From Leptoclinus maculatus (lineage: Eukaryota; Chordata; Actinopteri; Perciformes; Stichaeidae): 64,000 nucleotides of DNA. Below are positions 37,534-59,556 of this stretch, in pieces. Position numbers and translations under genes: made by a program. The stretch is from positions 13,849,640-13,913,639 of the forward strand of contig JAVDOI010000012.1 of assembly GCA_032191485.1 (NCBI GenBank). Direction: 5' to 3'. The first letter of the stretch is position 1, and each line of letters opens with the position of its first letter. The notes under the pieces were generated by a model that ran no database searches, was not told where the DNA came from, and saw only the letters and a list, made by a program, of their open reading frames with translations.

Positions 37534-40010
37534 TCATACCGGGTTGACGAACTGATAGACCAGTCTGCGTGATACATCAGGCTTTCGAATGATGCCTTTC
37601 TTGTAGTACTGGCGTATAGAGCGGCTCAGTTTGTCATAGTTCATGGCTGGGCGGTTCTTCCTGATGCCCCATAGCCTGGCTACGAGAGCCGAGTCTTCTA
37701 TTTTGAAAATCCCTTTGAACAGAAGAAATAAAAATTTACTTGGTTTGTTTTATTTAAGTGAACAAGAGAGTCAATATTTTGGGAAGTAAGTTTATTTACT
37801 TTCTTGCCGAGACTTAGATGAGCCGATCGATACCACTCTCATGTCTGTATGCTACATATGAAGCTACAGCCACTAGACTGTTAGCTTAGCTTAGCATCAA
37901 AGAGTGGAAACACAGTGGAAACAGCTAACAGGCTCTTTCCAAAGGTAGGAAAATCTGCCTACCAGCACCTCTAATACTCCCTAATTTACACAATATATCT
38001 TGTTTGTTTAATCCGTCGACACCCAAGCATTAAAACGACAAGTTGTGGTCTTAGGACGGGTTCTGTGCCAAACAAGAGGCCACCTCCAGTCCCGAGAAAT
38101 GAAGCCAACGCTTAAGTGCCAAAAACTACAGTTCCTCAAATGGCCACTTGAGGCTGGTTCCAAAAGCGAGTCAATCCCCATAGACCGTAATGTTAAAATG
38201 GCCAACTTTACAGCAGAAATGAACACCATATATTGCTGTATCACCTTACCTTTCTCTTTGTTAATCCAGCGGATGCAGCGGCTGTAGTTATGAGGCTTGA
38301 GGAGCAGCTCTCGGAGGAACTGCCACAGGTGGATGGGCTGGTTGGGGTAGTTACGCATCACATCTGACCAGGAATCATCATCTGCTGACATATGAGATAT
38401 TCAGAGATCAGATGTTACTTCAACTTGTTTAACCTCAATATTTTATTCAGTGTAACCATCGTTTTAGTTAGTGTTATTGAAATGTTGTTATAACCAAGAA
38501 CTTACCAGATTTGGTGTCTTCTGGTGGGCAACGTTCCTTCATTGCTGCAGCTAAAAGAAAAAGAAAAAGATATAGTAGTTTACACCAGGCAGAATACTTA
38601 AAGCAAAGTCTTAAATGTGCTCTTGGTCACACTGCATTTGCTTCACAATCAGCCTTTCCTAATTTGCACAACAGCAGAGTTGATGTCGGTTAATTTCCCC
38701 GTTCAGCGTTCCCGTTGTTCTTACCAGATCTCCAGATGTCCAGATGAGCATACAGCATGTCTCCAAACTGCGAGGAGTGTTGCCTGAAGTCTGCTTCTGT
38801 CATGGAGCACAGAGCTCTCCCGCTCACCTCCTGAAGCATGGTGCTGACCTGCGGCAGCCTGTACAGGTGCTCGGTCCAGAGGAGCCACTTCTGAACGTGC
38901 ACACAGCTCCAGTCCAGCGGGTCTAAAGAGGAAAAAACACAGAGAGACGAGGCATGTATTTTTACACAGCGCCTTAAATGATGACATTATTTTCACCAAT
39001 GAAAACAATTCAGTAGGTCACTAACAGACATGTGTTTTTGTTTTATTCTGGTATCCAGAGAGTTTGTAAGATTCCTCCTCTGTGGCTTTAGTGACTTATC
39101 TCAGGCTGTTCTCAATTACTGTTCATACTTCTACCTACGAAAGGTAATGCACTGTAATGCATTCAAATATAACCCAGGTAATTGTTCAAACAACATATTT
39201 TAAACATAAAGCCTGTATCACAAATGTGGGGGTGTAGAAATGTAAAAGGTTTAACTAGGCAGGTGACAAAAATATGCTTTTAGTTGCACTATGGACACCG
39301 AAGGCTCCAGTGTTTCATGAGTTTGATCCATATTTAGCACAAAAAATTCAAGAAGTTCATAAGAAGCGAAAATGATCTTCTACCAACAGAAAAGTTTGCA
39401 CAAGGTGGGCCGGGACTCATGTGCTCACCAGCTCACCAGATGTTGATGTGAGAGCAAACAAACAAATGATGGCATCTGAAGGGTTTATTTTATTAGACGA
39501 CAACTTCTGCCAACACTTTCTACAGCAGGTTTGTCTGTTCAAATATATATTAATAACAATGTGACATTAACGAGTTGCATCCTATCCTATACCTGGGGCA
39601 ATGTTGAGCAGTTTGCAAGCCGTGTCGACATCCTTCAGCACTTCTCCCACCACCATGGTCTGGACCTGCTCCAGACAGCGCTCCTCCACCTGACCCTCCA
39701 TCTCAGAGGGGGGCTCCTGGGGCTGGCTGGGCTTGGCTGGGCTCGGCTCTGGTGTCCTGGAGGGAGGGGCAACGGGAGCCGGGGTCTCTGTCATCCTCAG
39801 CATCCAGGGGTTCTCCTCTATAGCTAATCTGTCGTAGCGGGGGAGGTAGACCCCCGGCCAGCTGAGCTCAGGCAACCCCAACAAGCCGCGTGGCGGTTTG
39901 ATGTCCTCCGCCTCATCCGGCCAGGCCATCCTGGCGTCGGTGTGGGGTTGGCTGATGTAGAGAGGTGAGTGTGCAGTGCATCCTGTGTGTTCACAGCCTG
40001 GACTCCCCAT
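37534..40010 (-). CDS. spdef: SPDEF, SAM-Pointed-domain ETS transcription factor
   Basis: Five coding exons on the minus strand: 40010-39593, 38922-38725, 38550-38506, 38384-38250, 37712-37534, giving 324 aa (human 335). The N-terminal 110 residues are proline-rich and poorly conserved. The Pointed domain spans about 125-207 (VVGEVLKDVDTACKLLNI, DWSCVHVQKWLLWTEH, HLDIWRS). The ETS DNA-binding domain spans about 238-322 (IHLWQFLRELL, RLWGIRKNRPAMNYDKLSR, RSIRQYYKKGIIRK). Family role: nuclear activator that prefers GGAT cores, drives goblet and other secretory cell differentiation, and was described with androgen-receptor partners. I chose the ATG at 40010 (MGSPGC), which follows an acceptor (CTTCCAG) by 5 nt; a non-coding first exon should lie upstream. 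All recognition-helix residues expected of the family are present. Convergent with PACSIN1, as in human. Confidence 0.96.
37770..38235. repeat. Composite dispersed repeat (family D plus a second fragment) in the last SPDEF intron
   Basis: Family D wording (gctttcttgccgagac equivalents, gataccactctcatgtctgt, gttagcttagcttagcatc, tatcttgtttgtttaatccg) runs to about 38050. It is followed by a second fish-repeat fragment with ccagtcccgagaaatgaagc and ttaaaatggccaactttaca. It fills most of the 537-bp intron between the two ETS exons. Confidence 0.65.
38923..39592 (-). other. SPDEF intron 1
   Basis: Intron between the N-terminal exon and the Pointed-domain exon, bounded by GTATAG and CTCTTTAG. No feature is seen inside. 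Confidence 0.85.
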
Positions 40011-42470
<2,460 letters not shown>

Positions 42471-45400
42471 TCGTCAGTGTTGGGTTCAGTAGAGTTTCCA
42501 ATGCTGAGGCCTCTTCTCGGCTCTGCCAGGCTCTTACTTTAGGCGTGGACTAAAGTCGCGGTCCTGTGGAGACTGTATCTATTTTGCCCTCAGGTGAGGA
42601 TGTGCTGCATGTAATCTTTTTCTCGTACCCAGCGCTCACAGCTGGATCAGGTCTGTCCACTCCGGCTATCGAGACACCTTGTTTGACTCGTGGTCCAAGC
42701 AGTATGTGTTTGACTAATTACGGACACGGTGCCTTCGTGACATATCAATTCTGAAAGAAAGGGTGTGTTGAAGGGAGGGAGGCTGCTCCAAGTGCCTACT
42801 TAATAATGACTTGGGGCAGTATTCACGGAGAGTTCCTTCAGCAAACAAACATGGTGAGTTTTAACTGCCGGGGGGGGGGACAAGCTAAGTAAAAACACAT
42901 AAAGAGTTTTTCATGAGCAATTAAAAAAAATCCAATTTTTAAAGATAATATCCACACTTTGTTAACATAAAGCTGTTGAAGATAAATGTATCTTATCTAA
43001 ATCTGCTCCACAAATCTAGTTGTCAAAGTTCACCGTTCTGTGTGAGAGGTGGAGAAATAATTCGTGACTATTTTTGGGATGAATTTAGACCAGAGGAGCT
43101 TTGAAACTCAACACTTTATGAAGTGTTTCAACTCACTGTCAGGTTGATCCATTGTTAAGAGGGTTGGCACACTGTTTGCATACAGTAGCTTTCCACTGAA
43201 GTCAAGCTTGAGGAGAGTGAATTCTGTACGGTGACGTTTTCTAATCAGTCAACACTGGGCTTTTTGGAGACCATAGGACAGCGATGACAGGAAGTGACAT
43301 ATAAAGGCTAAGTTCTGTCATAATGTGTCAGGATCAACTGAAATATCTCACTGTAGTGTGTTTTTATGGGGCTTGATCTCAGCTTGAACTCATATGACAC
43401 CAGAAAGGCCGGCTATGCGAGGACATATGGGATCCAGACAGCATAACACCCCTCGGATAACTAATGGTCATAGTTTTGAAAGGTATTATCGGGGAAAAGT
43501 GAAATAACTGGTACACAGAGGGAGTGCAAGAAAGACGGAAGGAGAAAGCAAGAGTGTGTAAATGTTTGCTTAAGCTAAACAGTAGAGTTTGTGCGGTCGT
43601 GTTGAAATATTCTAAAGTGCTGCGTGTGTGTCCACCCACATAAATCACCTTTAGAATGGCAGCTTTAGCAACCTGCTCACAACCTGTATAGTAAGTCTTC
43701 TAGTTATTCCATCAAGTGCTACTGCGTGAAAAACAAGAACTGCCTCAAGTTACTTGAAGCTTTTTAGTCGGTTGGATCTTTGACAGAGAAACATTCAAAG
43801 CTAATACTCAACAATATATCTCTTGTGCCTTGCTGTTTACATTCAGTAAGTGTCAAGTGAGCGCTGCTCCCTCAGGCAGTTTGGTTTTGCTGCTTGAAAG
43901 ACACCAGAGACCCTAATAGATGGCGAGCTGCAAACTGCTTTTGACCAGTAAACCTCCAGGCTAACAGGTTATCCGACACATCTACTGGATCGATCTCTTT
44001 CAGGTTTCACCGTTTGAACTACAAGTTTTCTCAAATAATAAGCCCTTGATAAAAACTCATCCCTCGTCATTTTTTTTAAAGCATTTTTGAGAGCTCACCG
44101 ACACCAGAAACCAATGCACTCATCTTAACGTGATCCTGTTGCTTTTATTTTAAACTTAGCAGCACACAGTGTCTGAGTTTATTCATCTGCGGTGCTTTAC
44201 TGTTTGGTGGGAAGAAACATGGTGAAAAAGGGGGGCAGGAAACGTACGTCAATAATGTGTTTAATTATGCAGTAGTTTCTTGTTTGATTGCTTTTTATGT
44301 TAATTGTAATGTTTCTTCATCCTGAATCGATGAAAGACTGCCAAGCCCCTGTTAAATGTATGAAATGCATAATAAAAAAATCTGTAAAATAGTAAATGCA
44401 TAAAAGCATTCACAGCAGTTTACAAGAACATTTGGTAAAACTGCTGCATGTCAGTGACCATTAAACCATTTCCACTTGAAATGCAATAACATCACTAAAG
44501 AATGCAAACAGACGGCAATTTGTTCGATTTAAAAGTCAAAAAGAGAACCGAGAGCAGAGCACACGTGTGCAGTTTTCAGTGATAATTTAATCATACAAAC
44601 ATTCATCAAACATACAGAAAGAAAAGCTTTCATCTGGTTGCGCTTCCTCGTCCTCATGTATGTGCTGTTGCATGAGTTCTAATGCCAACTGATTCATTCT
44701 GCAGTCTGGCCAGTGGAAACCTCAGGGAGACATCACAACGAGAACAAAACGATGAATTGGCATCGACAGCAAATGCCTTTTGACGGCTGCTGTGAGAAAT
44801 ATTTGCCATTAGCAGGTAATGCACAGAGATCCACGTGACATGTTGCCTTATTGTAATGTTGTCAGAGCTCAGTAGCTCCGGGGCTTATGGTTAGCCTCAA
44901 TAAAAAGGGGTGTTTACCTGTCGGGGGGGGGGGGGGGGTCTCGGCTGTAGACGATGAGATAAAATCACAGAGTCGATAAAAACCCTTCAGGACTTAACTG
45001 TACGGGCCTCCCCCGTGGAGGTCGCACCGCTCATGTGCATAGATCAGCCAGTTAGTGCGAGTAGATAATATGCAGCAACAACACAAGTCTGTCATTTCAT
45101 TGTATGTTTTTTTTTACTGGTGCAGTTAAGTCTGAAAGGATCAAATGTGTTTTTAAAAAGCTCATCCGATGATCAGTGAGAGAATTTGGAGACTCTAATG
45201 TGGAACATTCCAAGCATAATTTCAACAATAGACAGGAATATTCAGAACAATAATTACATAAATAAAACTGCCAGTTCAATGCAAATATACAAAGTCAAAT
45301 CTTTGGGTCAATGAATAAACATTATCCTCTTCTACATTCATCAAATACATTCAACTTAATATGATCAAAGCAACTCCAAGACAGCTTCAAAATGAAAAGG

Positions 45401-46422
45401 GACATTTACGTTTTTAATAATGCGACGTTGTTTTTACCGCTGTTCATATGGCTTGAGTTCAATGTCTTTATGTCATATTGTGCATTAATCCTGTGATTTC
45501 TTTTATTCTAATGCAAGCATGTAAGACAACACTAACTCTTAGCTTCAGACAATAAGTGGGGAAATCTCTAATACTGCTTCATTACTAACAATGAATACTC
45601 TGCTAATAAGTCAAAGATTTGTATAGATGCAAAAAGCAATGACTCTATTTCATGTGTGGAAACAAAACAACAACCTTCAGCATGTTGGCTTCAGATTCTA
45701 AAGCTTCAGAGGAAAATGTTTCTGTACAGACTTAACCTAAAGAAATCACAGGAGCCATTCTGAGAAATGAAATAGTTCTGCTTATCAGTGCTGATTTAAT
45801 CTTCTGTGTTAGAATGTCCGACTCCCTCCAGTGCAGTCAAATTGCAGGCGTTTAGAATTGCTGGTACTACGACAGCATAGAGACGATTGCCCATGATGCA
45901 CGAGTCATGTTGAATGAGCTAAAGATCTTTAATTCTGAAGGATGTGTCTGTCCCCATTCTGTTAAAAAATGAATATAAAAAGTAAATAATGATATCGAAT
46001 GGTTTGTTTCAGAGACGCCGATAGTATTAGATTCAGTTAACAGAAACCCGATCAAATATAACCAAGAGTCAGAGCAGAAACTGGAGAATCAGTTGGCAAA
46101 ATAAATGGCTTTTCCTCCATAGTCTCTCTTTCGGGTTGCACAATGCACACACAACTTCACAAATACACGCCCCCCTGTCATCATTGTTTCATTTTGCACT
46201 CTGACGACTGAAAACAAAAAACTGAAAATCTGAAAAAAGAACAAAAGTCACCACTCGAAAAAGACTCATAGCACTCATTTTTAAGTTAGCATTCACACGT
46301 GCATACGGTGGGTTTGTGGGATGTTGGTTGAGCTGCACGTCGGGGAGCGTTGGCCTCTGGTTCCTCAGAGTGTAGCTGGGCTTTTGCATAAAGTGTTTTT
46401 GAATCGCCACACTCTCGACCGG

Positions 46423-46463
<41 letters not shown>

Positions 46464-46517
46464 GGTGTGACAGACTCCAGAGGTTTAGTGCTGCTTCACT
46501 GTGACAAGTCCCATGCT
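42471..46517. other. SPDEF-ILRUN intergenic region including the ILRUN 3' UTR
   Basis: No protein gene is seen. The right part should be the 3' UTR of ILRUN, which reads leftward from 46517. A possible poly(A) signal, ATTAAA on the minus strand near 44588, would give a 3' UTR of about 2 kb, but this is a guess. The segment 44926-44938 is a G run. Confidence 0.45.
46426..46460 (+). repeat. (CT)n microsatellite in the ILRUN 3' UTR
   Basis: About 17 CT units lie just downstream of the ILRUN stop codon, so the transcript would carry a (GA)n tract. Confidence 0.93.
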
Positions 46518-49500
46518 TTAAGAGTGCCCGAAAGGATAGGGCTCCTGTATACCCTGTAATAAAGACACACGATTAACAACAAAATTAGTCTTAAAGTGTA
46601 CAATTTCACCTGCTAAATTACCGCTCAAACGGCTGCCTCACGAGTCTTTATTTTGCTCGGCCTGCCTCCAGACACTTCCCACTTCCCAGAGTCCTGTGCA
46701 TTTCTGAGTAGACCTGAACTTTCCAGACCTGCCTTCCTCCACCTGTCCACCAGATGCCCCCAGACTCCCAAATCATCCCCAGCTGACACACCTGCCTCTA
46801 ACGGTCTCATCAGTATATGTAACCAGTTGCCTGCCTCAACCCTCTGGATTTGTTTGCTTGTTTGGACTCTCTCGTGACTAACTATAAGCTTGTTCTTTTG
46901 AACTCTGGTTTACTAAAAGCCCCCTTTCTTTTGCCCTGTTCTGCCTCGGTGTCTGCATTTACATCCTCAATCCTGTTGCCTTGTACACTCATCCAGGACA
47001 CAACTAACGCTGGTCTTTAACGGTACATTATTAGGTGTTTTTAGCCGTGATAGCAGGTTTGGTTGATGACCAAATGCCTGATAAATGAATGACATTGCCA
47101 TCAACCTGAGCTGTGCTTTGGGTTTAGTAGTAAAATGTTAGCATGCTAAAAGGCTAAACTGACATAATAAACCTGCTAAATAATAACCTGCTAAACATCA
47201 GCATTTTAGCATCTATCTCAAATCTCCACTGTGCCAAATTATAGCCTCACAAATCTGCTAATGTGGCTGTAAAGAGTTCATTAAAAGATCAGTTTAAAAT
47301 GGAAGGAATTACCGTCTCTGCAGCTTCAGGTTAATATGGTTAGAAATGTGAGCGACCTAATTCATCTAACACTGCAGCTACTACTCACACACATTTAAAT
47401 GTATCTACAATGCATTTGAGAAATATCCTTACAATCAGCTTTGTATTGATAGATCACATTTCTTTGTTAATTAAAGAAGGCTTTCAGACTTTCAAGTATG
47501 TGATTGACTAATATGGAGAATCCTGCCCTTTGATATGTCTTACCTGGTTATAAGAGACTACTGATAGATTGCTTTGTAGACTATTTGCTACTATATCCAC
47601 AGAGTTGTGTGAAAGTCCATTCTGATCTTGCTGCAGCTGGTCGGGGCTTCCCTGCCAATGTTCCTCTGTGACCATGTGACTGCTGCCATCATGGAGGCTG
47701 TTGTTGTTGCTGTTGGGGCACTTGCTCTTCTCCGGCGAGGCGAACGGGTTGTAGTCTCCTTCCAGGCTGCGGTGAGGCTGGGTGTTGAACTCTGCTTGAA
47801 AAGAGGACAGCTGCTGCGTGACGCCAAGGAGGCCTCCGACCTCCACGCTCAGGATCACCCAAATGACATCTGTCGAAAGAAATGAACGGCGTGTTGTAAC
47901 ACACAATGCCACTACCACTGTCCTACAATACCTTAACGCTTAGCTACCGACACAAAGAATACACAAACCAGTCTGATAATCCCAGTGAGCTGTGGTTCAT
48001 GTTCAGAAAGCAGCTAATCCTCACATTTGAGAAGCTGGAATTTTTTGCAGGAAAATGAATCAATTTTGTCGTGTGTGAAGTTGTCTGTCCTCACCTCCAT
48101 AGTAAAGCCCGGTGGCTGTGCACATTCTCCACTGGCCCTGGTACATGCCAGGAGAGGCAGGGCTCTGCATCTGCACACTAACATCGGCCATTTCCTGAGG
48201 GTCTAGAGACCGCACCATCACCATGTTTACGTGACCGAACTGATCTCCGCCAACGTACTTCAGACAAACCCCCGGAGGCCATGACTCTGCACCTGGAAGA
48301 CACACACACACACAGAAAACTATGCTGAACTCGACATTGCGGGTGTAAATAGTTCTAACTCACAGGGTCTGCTGTCGGCGCTGTGATCGGTCTTATTATT
48401 CACGCAGACTTACCCGTGTTCTGTACTCTCCAGGTCTTTGTGAAAGGTGTGTCGAAAGGTGTGTCCGGTGGGACTGATTCGCCCTCGCCGATCGTCACGT
48501 CACTCACAAAGGACATGCCCGGTGCACTGATGTTGGGACTCTCAAAGTCGTAGTAGGCTCCGATGGCTGCTTGTAAATTCCTGGGACAAAGGCAGAAATC
48601 CAGGTGATGAGTACAGATATATATATATATATATATTAGAGTATGACGTGTGATTTTTGCAGGGAAAACCCGGTTATTCAACTGCAGTTTGCATAGATAT
48701 GAATGAACCAACGTCAGGCCACATATGGCCACATTCTCTGGACAATATTTTGCACATTCCTTCAACAAACTATACTGCTTTTTAATTTGGAAAACAAATC
48801 AATTGTGTATATTTTTCCAGTATTTTTTCCTACATCTTGTTATTGTTTTCTTGACTTTTTGAAATCCTATTTCCTCTGTTTATTGTTATGCACCAAGACA
48901 AATGTTGTGTATGTGAAAACCTACTTAGCAATAACCCTGATTCTAACATATTTTGACAAACAATATCAATTGTTTCTGCCCTTAACATATCCAATAGTTA
49001 TTGGTATACTGTCGAATAACCATGGAAGCTGTAGTTATTCAAGAACAATTAAGAGACTCGTACCAAGGGCCTGGGAATAAATCTCAGTCCCTGACTAAAC
49101 TAAATCTACAAGAGATGATGGTATGTTTGTACTACAATATTTACTTCATAACATCATTCTGTGACATTTTGTAACTGCTTCAAAATGCGTATATTGTCTG
49201 CAATTCCACGGAGATTAAGAATGGGTGCTTCCCATGTCATGCTGGTCATCCATAAATCAGCAGTTTTTGTATTTTTAGAAACGCCGTTGCAGAATAGCAC
49301 GACATCACGTGCTACTAGGCTACTACACCCTCCACTGCTGCCTATAGCTCTCTGTTATCGTCCATAGACCTGCATTAACTTAAAACTGCACATGCGCTGA
49401 AACATTAAGACTTCAATATGACCTTTTCTCTGTAGTTTTTCACACACGGTTTCAATTTATACCGTTGAATATGTCACCGTATGAATATGTCACCGTATAG

Positions 49501-50437
49501 CACTGTAACTGTAGTTTGAGAAGTATTCACAGTAACGTTACGTCAAAAATACATAATACACGTTGTCCAGGCACAGTTAGGTAAAAATTAACCAGACATG
49601 CGCCACTAACGTATGATGAGCGTTGAGCTACACTTAGCAGACCTTACATGTTACGTAATAAACCACTGTGGTTGTCGTCAAAAGAGTGAGACGTTACGTT
49701 AACGGCTGTCGACAATGTGAAAGTGACGACACAATATGCAGTTAACATACTGTAAGGAAATAGTTTTAAACTTTTGATTACCAGTTAAGGACCACAGCTA
49801 ACCTGATAGTACCTAGTACCTTACACAAAAGTGGCGACTAACGTTCATTTAAAAAAAATACTTTCATGTGTTATCACTCAAAATAACCAGACACCAGCAT
49901 CGATGTGTGTTAACTACAGTTTATTTATCGTATAAGGATTTATATCACATCACGCGCTATAAGCTGTTTTCCACTGTGTCCCATCGCACGCGATCAAAAG
50001 TCGGACACACGGTGACTCAGCTAACGCTAACGGTAGTTACGTTACTACAACGTCGTTAGCTGTCATTGTACCCACGTAAACATACCTAACGTAAACGCTA
50101 TGGCTCTGTCACAATGAAGGATAACGCTCCTTTATGATTCCCTTCCCTTGTTTTACCGAATACATGTATCTTTTGTAAGAGAATAACTGCCGGTTAGAAA
50201 AGCTAGCTAGTAGAACCGTACAGTGCCAACCGTCCTAACAATAACCACACAGCAGGCCAAGACGCATCCTCGCGCTCACCAGTTGGTCATGTCCAGAAAG
50301 AAGGCGCATCCAGCGGGGTTTAGCTGGAACCCGAGGAGCCTCTGAAATTCCGAAATTAAGATGTCTTTGTCTGTTGTACCCATGCAGCTGAATTTCTGCA
50401 CGAGCTCCTGGTCCAGGTCCAGGTCCATGCCTTCCAT
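46518..50437 (-). CDS. ilrun: ILRUN (C6orf106), UBA-like and FW-domain inhibitor of innate immune signalling
   Basis: Five coding exons on the minus strand: 50437-50280, 48580-48414, 48292-48095, 47869-47544, 46553-46518, giving 294 aa (human 298). The start MEGMDLDLDQELVQKFSCMG is nearly that of human ILRUN. A UBA-like region covers about 23-63 (ISEFQRLLGF, AGCAFFLDMTNWNLQAAIGA). The FW domain (four tryptophans, as in NBR1) covers about 80-190, with Trp103, Trp113, Trp163 and Trp178 all present. The tail is low-complexity, rich in Asn, Ser and Gln, and ends PYPFGHS. Known role in mammals: restrains IRF3- and NF-kB-dependent cytokine transcription by lowering p300/CBP. Oddity: a perfect 12-bp tandem duplication gives DTPFDTPF just before Trp103, four residues longer than human. 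The 12-codon last exon is essential to recover the conserved C terminus. The first intron (1.7 kb) and CpG-rich start fit a housekeeping promoter. Confidence 0.96.
47041..47240 (-). repeat. Dispersed repeat family B fragment in the last ILRUN intron
   Basis: It contains aatgaatgacattgccatca and tgttagcatgctaaaaggct, matching the minus-oriented copy at 14040-14405. Confidence 0.6.
48005..48062 (+). repeat. Dispersed repeat family A, truncated copy beside ILRUN exon 3
   Basis: The segment gcagctaatcctcacatttg, followed by agaagctggaa, matches copy 2 at 10986. It ends about 35 bp from the exon 3 boundary at 48095. Confidence 0.6.
48581..50279 (-). other. ILRUN intron 1
   Basis: A 1.7-kb intron with a short (TA)n at 48617-48636 and no recognisable gene. 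Its right-hand 0.8 kb is richer in CpG, consistent with a promoter-proximal intron. Confidence 0.8.
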
Positions 50438-50560
50438 CACGGATTCGCCCGGACAGAGACGGGGGGCTTCGCTCCTAATTTAGTCCGAGGCCTCGACTTG
50501 TCATAACAAACTCAACAACAGGGCCGTGTGCGCATGTCACATGATTGTGTTTTGTGCCTA
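50438..50560 (-). promoter_or_regulatory. ILRUN 5' UTR and core promoter region
   Basis: CpG-rich sequence directly upstream of the ILRUN start codon. No TATA box is seen, as expected for a CpG-type promoter. An E-box-like CATGTG lies at about 50536-50541. The transcription start is not determinable here. Confidence 0.4.
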
Positions 50561-52340
50561 TGAGCAACAGGCCTGCAGGGAGAAAAGAAAACACTACTTT
50601 TATACTAGGTGTGTTATAACAGTAATGATAGTGTGTAATAATGATAGTATGTAATAATGTAATAATACATTAATAATACCATCAAATATATCACGTGTGT
50701 TAAATTTGCAAAATGTTATATAAAATATTGTAAAATATCTGCCATTGGCCCCAGCCTATTTAGAGTTGTTTGTTTCTTTTGCAATGATTGTATTTCTACA
50801 CAGGAAATTGAGCAGGGTTATTAGTTCTGCTTGTTCCATATGCTGTAGGCTATACTGGACATGGCCAGATTAACCAGTTTGGGGGCCCAGGGGCTAAAAG
50901 TTGATGGCCCCTGATGCTTCCAAGTTCCCATCAAGCATGGTGCACACAGCACGCTAAAGATGGCATCATATTTTGCTCAAAGACCCAGAAACCAACCAGT
51001 ACTCTTACACTGGAATCCTACTCGACTGCAGGTTGTTGTTTGTCTATTTCATGAAAAAATAAGATTCTAATGCTAAGATATACCAGATAGGCTACTAAAT
51101 ATCTGGATAGGCTCCAGGCTCATCAAAAATAACAGGTTGTGATAATTCAATTAATTGTAAGTTTATTTTTTAATATATGCAGTACTAAAGCCTCTTGAAC
51201 TTGAGCGCCATTTGTGCACATCACAGACCCAGCTCCACTATAGGACACAAGATGTCTGCTCCGATAGTCCCACAGATTTGGATAGTGCAAAGGTGATTTA
51301 TTCAAGCACACTAACAAGATTGATTGACAACACATGAGTTATTTTTAGATTTTTATGAACAGTATTATTTATAGGGTGATATTTAAACCAAAGTGGGCTA
51401 TCATCATGATGTGCTCATGTTGGTGCATGTTTGTGTTGTACAATATTCTCTATTATTTCTTTAAGCCACTGTGTTAAATTAGTTTTGTGACATTGTTAAA
51501 ATATAAATGGATTTATTTTGCACACATTTATTGACAAAATACGTGTTTTATTCACTGTAGTCAGACTAATACATCTTTCATGAAATGTAAGTGTTTATAG
51601 AAAAATATTGTTCTGTTAAATACAGTAAACCTATTTGAATTTGCAGTGATAATTATTAGCAAAATATGTATGCTAGGCTATATTTATTAATATAGTAACT
51701 TACAGTATTGTATAATAAAACACAATTACAGTATCCTGCTCCATAACATATTTACAGCATTATACCATAAATCACAGTATCATGCTTTGAACCACTAAAG
51801 CAGTTAAAATATAAAACACCTTCATGGTGAAGCTGTTTTACTGTAAGACAATATTACATAAAAAATATTGTTAACAGGTAACTGCTGCTTGTAAGTTATC
51901 GCAGTTATTTGTTGTTAGTTGTTTTTTGTAACTTGATTGCTGTTTGTCTGACTTAATATTTGTTTAATTGTGGTCACGGTTTCTTGTATAAGTTAGGTCT
52001 TATTTAATTTATTTAATTTTGAAACTAGATAACACATTGTCCTTAGATATTAAAAGAGAATGAACTGTACTTAATATTTGCACCATATTTAATGTAACAT
52101 ACTGCACCACGTTTGTTCTTTATCTTTTCTTCTGTGATTTTTTTGGTGTTTATTTTTGATAATTTATTGTTATTTATGTCAATGTACAGATATATTAAGT
52201 ATGTCACAAATAATTCCCGAAACTTTAAACTTAGCACGTATTTATTTAAAGTGAGTAACATCACAACTTGCACAGCTTGTCATTTGTGAAGTCTCATTTT
52301 ATTTGTAGATATTTAGTCGTAATTGGTTAATTTAAACCTC
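50561..52340. other. Intergenic region between divergent ILRUN and BLTP3A
   Basis: Very AT-rich with no protein gene. In human the SNRPC gene lies between ILRUN and BLTP3A; I looked for its N-terminal U1-C zinc-finger wording on both strands and did not find it. A repeat-like fragment occurs near 50865-50940 (ggccagattaaccagtttgg). Confidence 0.55.
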
Positions 52341-52344
52341 CGCC

Positions 52345-52588
52345 GCACTGCCGCCCACCTGCGCTCCCCTCCACGTCCAGCAGATGGCGCTATTGCGTCG
52401 CTGTCGTCCGTTGTAGCCAGTTCGCCGTCCGGTGTTTAGCAAAGCAGCAGCTAGGCTGTGCCTGCAGCGGCTAAAAAGATGCACACAGCTCGGGCTGTGT
52501 ACAACAGAGAGGTGCCTGGAAGCTAGTACATGTTTATTTTACTGTGGGAAACGGCTGTTTTCTGCACGACATTGGACGCTAAACAGAA
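52345..52588 (+). promoter_or_regulatory. BLTP3A promoter and 5' UTR region
   Basis: An abrupt rise in GC and CpG next to the first coding exon. It contains CAGATGGCGC at 52380-52389, which resembles a YY1-type initiator element. No TATA box. The exact start site is not determinable. Confidence 0.4.

Positions 52589-59556
<6,968 letters not shown>

Noticed and set aside
47508..47543. VRHIKGQDSPY as the normal ILRUN C terminus
   Set aside because: A GTAAGA donor ends the exon at 47544 and the conserved PYPFG ending is found on a downstream exon at 46553-46518.
50438..52588. A hidden SNRPC gene between ILRUN and BLTP3A
   Set aside because: No U1-C-type C2H2 zinc-finger wording was seen on either strand in this AT-rich interval.
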